From NCBI GenBank assembly GCA_003665825.1, contig QPFY01000010.1, positions 124,001-188,000 on the forward strand: a DNA stretch of 64,000 nucleotides. The letters run 5' to 3'. The translations under genes were made by a program, and so were the position numbers. The stretch comes from Microbotryum silenes-acaulis. Taxonomy: Eukaryota > Basidiomycota > Microbotryomycetes > Microbotryales > Microbotryaceae. The notes beneath the pieces were generated by a model that worked only from the letters and a program-made list of their open reading frames with translations, did no database searches and was not told the origin of the DNA. Position 1 is the stretch's first letter. Each line of letters begins with the position of its first letter. Shown here piece after piece: positions 56,843 to 64,000 of the stretch.

Positions 56843-58888
56843 CTACCTCTCCAAGTGCCCACTCAAATTATTCATCGTCACATCGACATGCACGAACGCT
56901 CGATCGACCCCTTCCAGTTGTTCGATCGCGAACTGCGCACTCTCGCCCAAGTTATGAGCGACCGTCAAGGCGGTCGTATGAGGTAAGATCACATCCGCCT
57001 CGACGACGAGATGTTCGCCCGCATGATATAGGGATAGATGTTGGATGCCGGTGATGAGGGGAGAGAAGCGGGAAAGGAGGTACGCGACTCGTTTATGATC
57101 GTCGGGACTGCCTCGACGACCGGACAACTTGGCCGTGTTGTCCAAAAGTGTTCCGGTCCATTCTACGATGATGTACAAGGACAAAACCATACCCCCAATA
57201 GGATCTAATTTGTTCCATCCCAACCATTGACCCATAAAGGGGAACACGAGGGAGAAGAAGTTGAAGACGATGTCGTTTTCCGCATCTTGGGCCAGAGCTT
57301 CGACAGAGGTGTTCTTCACGGCTCGACACCAGACCCAGACGACGACTTTCACGACGATGGTCAGAGCCATGACGATGCCACCAATTAAGGGGATGGTGAC
57401 GGGGGCGGTGGAGGATTTTTCAAATACACGTTGGATCGATTCGATGAAGACCTGGGGAGAAGAGGACAGGGACCAGTGGGGGGTTCAGTCCCAGAAGGAG
57501 GGCCTTTTCCAAGAGTTAGGAGCACCCACCTGAATAAACGCAGCAATCATAAAGACCGAAAACGCAACCACTCCCACAGGCTCCAACCTCCTCTTGCCCG
57601 TGGGCCATTCATATTGCGACTTCCACGTGCGATGTTCAATCACTCGACTTGTGCCAAAGATGATCATGGTCGAGAGCAGGTCCATCGCTGAATCGACTGT
57701 TGATGCGACGAGGGACATGGAGTTGGATAGAAGAACGACGGCAATCTTGCCGGCTAGGAGGACAATGTTCTGTGCGTTCGCGATGGTCCAGTGTAAGAAT
57801 TAGCATCCTTCGCCGACCGAATCAAATTGACGGAGGAGAGCAAACGGACTATCGCAACGTTGACATTGATTATCAACTTGACCTTGTTCGCAAACTCGTC
57901 TTCCCTTTCCTGCGACGGTCTTTTCGGGACGATAGGGGCGAGTTGACCTGTTGCGGCCTCGGCTTCGACGTTGTCGAGGATCTCGTCGACTTCAGCAAAG
58001 CCGTCCAGGAGGTCGTTTTGGGCGCTGTAAAAGTGACGCAGTTTGCGAGACATCTTTTTGAGTTGCTCTTGGGGGACCCTGGGTAGTGAGACGGGGGTGG
58101 AGGTGAGGGCTTTTGTGGGGGATGAGTGCTCCGAGTGTGGGGCCGAGGGGCTCTCACCTAAACTTGTCGTATTCGCCCGCTCGATCATCGATCATGCCCG
58201 TCAACTGAACGATGTCCCCGAGATTTGATCAGTCTCCAAGACGCCAAGTTTGATACCCGTCGCTCGAACTGACCCTCAGTATGCTCTCCTGCCGCTTGAT
58301 CTTGATCCCGCTCGAGGAATATTGACTGCCATTCCCATTCTGTGGCGGTGTCGGTGTTGGAGACCCATCCACCAAAGTGCCATAATTGATCCGATGACTC
58401 GGTTTCGAAGGATTCCGATTCGCGGTCGTTGCTAGAATGACACTCGACTCGTTCTCCCTCTGCCCACCTGATTCGTCGTGATGGTTCGTCGCATCATAGA
58501 CGACATGTTCATGAATCGTTGCAGCCGTCACACCTCTCCCTCGAGACGAAGCCCTCACACTTGTCCCTGTATGCAAGCCCTCTTTGGAAGGTGTGGATTC
58601 ATTGCCCCCGGCTGAGCTGGACGACCAACTGGGACGACCCCTCGATGCAGTGGAAGTGGAAGGGGATGAGGTGCCAAGCGAGTTTTGATAGTTGGCTTCC
58701 AGGTCCGAGTCGTACGGTGTGGGGGAGGCCGATATCTCGAATTTCGGTTGGCGGGAAGGCATGGTCGGGCCCCGAGATGGGAGAGGAGAGGAAGATCTTC
58801 GTCTTCGAAGCGGAGCTGGCGCCAAGGAAAGACGGCCTAATAGAGCGAGTGATGACCACACGTTCGGCAGCGCGCCGCGGTTAGCCAT
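56843..58888 (-). CDS. Cation diffusion facilitator, DxxxD (Mn-CDF-like) type
   Basis: CDF proteins export divalent metals in exchange for protons. The ATG at 58888 or 58760 opens a long Ser-rich cytosolic N-terminus (~200 residues). After an intron near 58200 comes KKMSRKLRHFYSAQNDLLDG, a motif of fungal Mn/Fe-type CDFs. The membrane domain has NSMSLVASTVDSAMDLLSTM (TM2 DxxxD) and EALAQDAENDIVFN (TM5 DxxxD), plus YEWPTGKRRLEPVGVV. Asp-Asp pairs in both helices, instead of the His-Asp of Zn transporters, point to Mn(II) or Fe(II). The C-terminal cytosolic domain (HLVVEADVILPHTTALTVAH, VDRAFVHVDV) ends at a TAG at 56843-56845. Several introns lie between 57370 and 58200. Vacuole, Golgi or mitochondrial location cannot be decided. 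Confidence 0.85.
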
Positions 58889-59063
58889 CCGAAGGAGCGA
58901 TTAGTCTCGAACCTAACCGATTTTCCCCAGCTCGTAATGGCCGCGCAAAGGCAAGTGGGGGCTGAGTGGGGCTCCAGCTCACGTGCTCAAGCTGCTCACT
59001 CGCTGCTCGCTCTTTCTTTCGCCGACACCGCCAACTCCTTTTTCGTCACCGATCGAGCCAAGG

Positions 59064-60256
59064 ATGTGGTCGACCGTCCAAAACTCGGCGTCGGAGAAAG
59101 CCGCGCTCTTCTCTCTTTTGGACGAGTACTTTGCTCCGGATCGAACACCAATGACTACCCGTCATGCACCTACACCATCGCCATCACCAGCGGCTGCTCC
59201 TCGCCTCCCAGGTCGATCGCTTCCCCCTCCTGTCGCACCCACCTCTACACGACCCACACCTGCCTACATTCCTTCAACACGTGCCCCCCAATCGGCTCCA
59301 CCCAGCAGCACCCCCACCTCTTTCCAAACGACCCTAGCCGACCAGGCCCTGCAACAGCCGGCCCTGTCCTCCGCCGCGCTCCGTCACGCAGGTCTCTCAC
59401 CCAAAGCAGCCGGGTTGGCTGCTCAATTCGGGGCTAAACATCACACCGTTCTGGCTCCTCATGTGGCGAATGCCGCGCAGAGGGGGTGGAATGCTCAGCA
59501 GGCCCAGACTGGCGGTGGTGGTGGCGGACAGGAGCAAGAACAGCCACAGCCACAGCCACAGCCACAGCAGCCGAGGATGCCGCCTGCGGTCAGTTGGGGG
59601 AGGGAGGTGTGCTTCGAAACGAGTACGAGCTGATGAGTGGGCTGTGCGTTGACAGAGAGGACCTAAGCCACCGAGTGGATTGAATACGACCACTGCGAAA
59701 TCGGTGAGTCGGTCCGACGAGAGCCGGTTGGCAAAGGACCGAGTCAACTTGCCGAACCACGAAATCGACAACGTCCAGACCAAATTTTCCGTTTACTGAC
59801 ATGTGCACTCTTCATCCGTTTCCTCTCTAGTTCGGCAAGGCCATCACCTCCCTGCAAGCCCCGATGCCGAAACACGACCCCTCCAAGGCGGCCTACACCG
59901 AATCCCTCGCCACGCACGCCCCCATAAAGTCCAACCACCTACCCACCCCGACTTACAGAACTCAAGCCGCTGTTTCTCCACCTCATCGGACGGTCCCGTT
60001 GAACGCCGCTTCGGGTTTGGGGAGGGCGAGAGCGCTGTATGATTATGAAGGCGCTGAGGAGGAAGATTTGCAGATCAGCGAGGGGGAAGTGGTTACCGTT
60101 GTGGAACATAGTGAGTCCTTTTTTCAGGTTCAAAGGTGTTTGCATGTACTCAATCATCTGCTTGCGTTCGCGACAGTCTCGGACGAATGGTGGAAATGCC
60201 AGGCCGAGGATGGGAGAAAGGGGATCGTGCCAAGGGCTTATTTGGAGGCGCTGTGA
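59064..60256 (+). CDS. SH3-domain protein with Pro/Gln-rich middle
   Basis: The ATG at 59064 was chosen because it begins a conserved-looking helix (MWSTVQNSASEKAALFSLLD). A Pro/Ser/Thr/Gln-rich region with a QEQ(PQ)n run follows. Introns remove 59590-59656 (after MPPA), a second interval (59701-59830) and a third before the last exon. The C-terminal SH3 domain reads ARALYDYEGAEEEDLQISEG and, across the last intron, ISDEWWKCQAEDGRKGIVPR with AYLEAL at the end; ALYDY, the WW and the final P-x-x-Y are the ligand-binding residues. The stop is TGA 60254-60256. SH3 proteins of this layout work in cortical actin and endocytosis in fungi; the exact orthologue is not identified. It is divergent from the CDF gene with only about 175 bp between starts. 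Confidence 0.8.
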
Positions 60257-60517
60257 GGACGGAGCAGAGGCTCGCCTGTACTTGTCTTGGAGTACGATAT
60301 AAGCTGCAAATTAGAGCAGATGCAGCTGACGGAGTTTCGCATGCGAAAACTGTTTGACGAGCTCGAAAATTGCCTTTCATGTCGCTCATTTTCGCCAGGT
60401 TTCGGTGATGACGTGCGCCGCGCGCATCGCTTCCGCTTCCGCTTCCGGCTTCGCTTCTTTCCTTCCCCTCTCCCTCTCTCGTACGACCCATCTCTCCAAC
60501 ATAAAATCAACCCCAAC

Positions 60518-61873
60518 ATGTCCGAAACCTACCACCTCACCTCGACCGTAAAACTCAATGACGGCAACTCGATGCCCCGACTCGGGTTGGGAGTCTACGA
60601 ATCCGAACCGGGGGAGGAGTGTTATAATGCGGTGCTGTGGGCGCTGGAAGCGGGGTATAGGGTCAGTTTTGAGGATGGGAGTTGAGGTGGGGTAGCTTGG
60701 CTGACGTTATGCGATATTTGTGTTTTGGACATGTAGCATATCGATGGGGCCGAGTGGTGTGAGTTGGGCTTCGAGGGGTCGGGCTTGCACGGCGGGACTA
60801 AAGAGAGAGCTGCCTACCTTTCACCGTATTGACCCATCACACCACTGTCACTTTCAACGACCAGACGAAAACGAACAAGATTGCGGCAAAGCCATCAACG
60901 CCTTCCTCAGCGCGAACCCCTCCGTGCAGCGCTCCGACATATTCTTCACCTCCAAATTGATGCACAACCAATCCGATCCCCAACGCGTCCTCGATGCCAT
61001 CAAAGTCTCGCTCGAAAAGTCGAAGCAGGATTATTTGGATTTGTACCTGATTCATGGACCTCAAGGGGGTCCGGAGGTGAGGGCCCAGAGTTGGGACGGG
61101 TGTGTGAGGGCCAAGGAAATCGGTTTGGTCAAGAGTATTGGGGTTTCGTGAGTCGGTTCTTCGTAAGCTGATGGGTGCTCTACGGACGAAGCTCTCATCC
61201 TCTTTGCACTCGTTCACTCGTAGCAACTTTGGGATTCAACACCTCACCGATTTACTCGCCTCTCAACCCCGCGCAATCCCCTCCGTGAACCAAGTCGATC
61301 TTCACCCCTTCATGACCCGGGATGACCTCGTCGCTTATTGCGAACAGAACGGCATCGTCCTCGAGGCTTGGGGTCCGTTGGTCAGGGGTCAAAGATTCGA
61401 TCATCCCGAGATTGTAAAGATGGCGCAGAAATACAACAAGTCGCCGGCGCAGGTGTTGATTCGGTGGGGGTTGGAGAGGGTAGGTTCGAATTTCAAGGGT
61501 TCGAGAAAGCGGGAAGGGAGAGGCGCTGATCGCGAGTTCTTGGTTCTACTGTGTACAAATAGGGCTTCGTCGTGATCCCCAAATCGACCAAGAAGGACCG
61601 GATCGCGGATAATGCCAACGTGTTTGATTTCCAAATGTCCAAAGAGGTGAGCTGAGGGACTCGGTCCTGTCTCGGTGATTCGGCGTGATACTGACACCAT
61701 TGATCATGGGTGTGTAGGACGTCGACCACTTGACGTCGTTGGACGAGTTCTTGATCACTGTGAGTTGGTCAGCAGAGGAGATGACCATCTTCGACGAGAG
61801 TTTTCCGAGTCTGACCTGTGGGCCTTGATGTTTTGATCCGATGCAGGATTGGGAAGTGACGACGATCCCCTAG
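60518..61873 (+). CDS. Aldo-keto reductase (NADPH-dependent)
   Basis: The protein starts at ATG 60518 ([20 protein letters not shown]) with RLGLGVYES. The splice GAGTGGT|GTGAGT to CAG|ACGAA rebuilds [18 protein letters not shown], giving catalytic Asp and Tyr. FFTSKLMH supplies the Lys and [13 protein letters not shown] the His, completing the tetrad. Then follow [12 protein letters not shown] across an intron, [45 protein letters not shown] (NADPH-binding region) and the end [10 protein letters not shown], stop TAG 61871-61873. Length is near 300, as usual. About six short introns. It probably reduces carbonyls in the cytosol; the true substrate is unknown. Confidence 0.9.
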
Positions 61874-62263
61874 ACGATGTGTTGATGAGGAAGATGATGA
61901 AATTCATATAGATATGCATATAAACTTCCTTCTTCTCCAAAGCCTGCCGGGCCGGGGCTCCACGGCCGAGTCGATCGATCCGACAAGAAGACCTTGCGTT
62001 CTGCCGAGTCTCATAGCACGCTTTGAATGTCGAACGCGACTTGACATAATCCCGCGGGCTCAACGTAAGGCCCCTTCTGGGTTGCGGTCGCATGGACCGC
62101 TCGGCGTGGCCCTTTTTTCCCAGCCTTTTTTGACTCGATCATTTTCAAGGCGGCGTCGGGTCGGGGTCGTTGTCCGGCCGTTGCCGCTCTCTCTCTCTCT
62201 CTCCGACCGTTCGTCTACGTGCCCGATCGTCTCATCTCGGTACTTCGGGTTCAAGCCGCAAAG
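61874..62263. promoter_or_regulatory. Intergenic region and leader of ARO1 with a CT microsatellite
   Basis: The interval between the reductase stop and the ARO1 start has a perfect (CT)n run at about 62186-62203 close to the ATG, of the kind found in fungal leaders. No gene is seen. Confidence 0.45.

Positions 62264-64000
<1,737 letters not shown>

Overview
The window is nuclear DNA from a basidiomycete fungus. Genes are dense and GC-rich, with many introns of about 50-110 bp bounded by GT..AG. Recognisable products include a fused AROM (ARO1) enzyme, BDP1, FCP1, ESS2, a glyoxal-oxidase-type copper radical oxidase and fungal YOR1/MRP-type ABC transporters. Gene style and codon use suggest Pucciniomycotina (for example Microbotryomycetes), but that placement is inference.

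Layout. 1-7.0 kb: a 3' gene fragment, a three-exon gene for a small single-membrane-span protein (386-815, minus), the RNA polymerase II CTD phosphatase FCP1 (1331-4660) and a secreted protein with a Lys-rich middle and an SLT-type transglycosylase domain (5473-7002). 7.0-16.0 kb: a mobile-element graveyard. It holds an inverted-repeat-bounded segment with an unrecognised multi-exon gene, a decayed Helitron, a gag-like remnant nested in an LTR-like repeat, and a frame-broken pogo/Tigger transposase. 16.0-24.0 kb: ABC transporter copy A (minus) with a broken Cys-rich secreted-protein gene downstream. 24.6-38.1 kb: single-copy genes: copper radical oxidase, mitochondrial aspartate aminotransferase, BDP1, ESS2 and an AIM6-like protein. 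39.9-53.0 kb: ABC copies B and C in tandem (plus), separated by a second copy of the material downstream of A. 53.2-64.0 kb: a coiled-coil protein, a DxxxD-type cation diffusion facilitator, an SH3 protein, an aldo-keto reductase and the 5' part of ARO1.

Main discovery. Copies A, B and C record a specific rearrangement. The block 15991-23954 (A with both flanks) matches, in inverted orientation, the interval running from NBD2 of B through the spacer to NBD2 of C. B carries the 3' end and downstream flank of A; C carries the 5' flank and body of A but a different 3' end. In the B-C spacer the two ends of the A block meet through about 170 bp made of two short pieces, and both pieces come from DNA just outside the A block (24259-24317 and 13266-13386). 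All three joints show 3-5 bp of microhomology. The simplest reading is that an ~8.1-kb circle was made from locus A, sealed by microhomology with templated filler, and integrated by one homologous crossover in NBD2 of a resident paralogue, turning one transporter gene into two chimeric ones. Separately, the N-terminal region and both nucleotide-binding domains are nearly identical in all three genes, while the membrane domains of B have diverged.

Exons were placed by eye from splice signals and reading-frame continuity; starts of a few genes (stated) are uncertain. No database search was possible.
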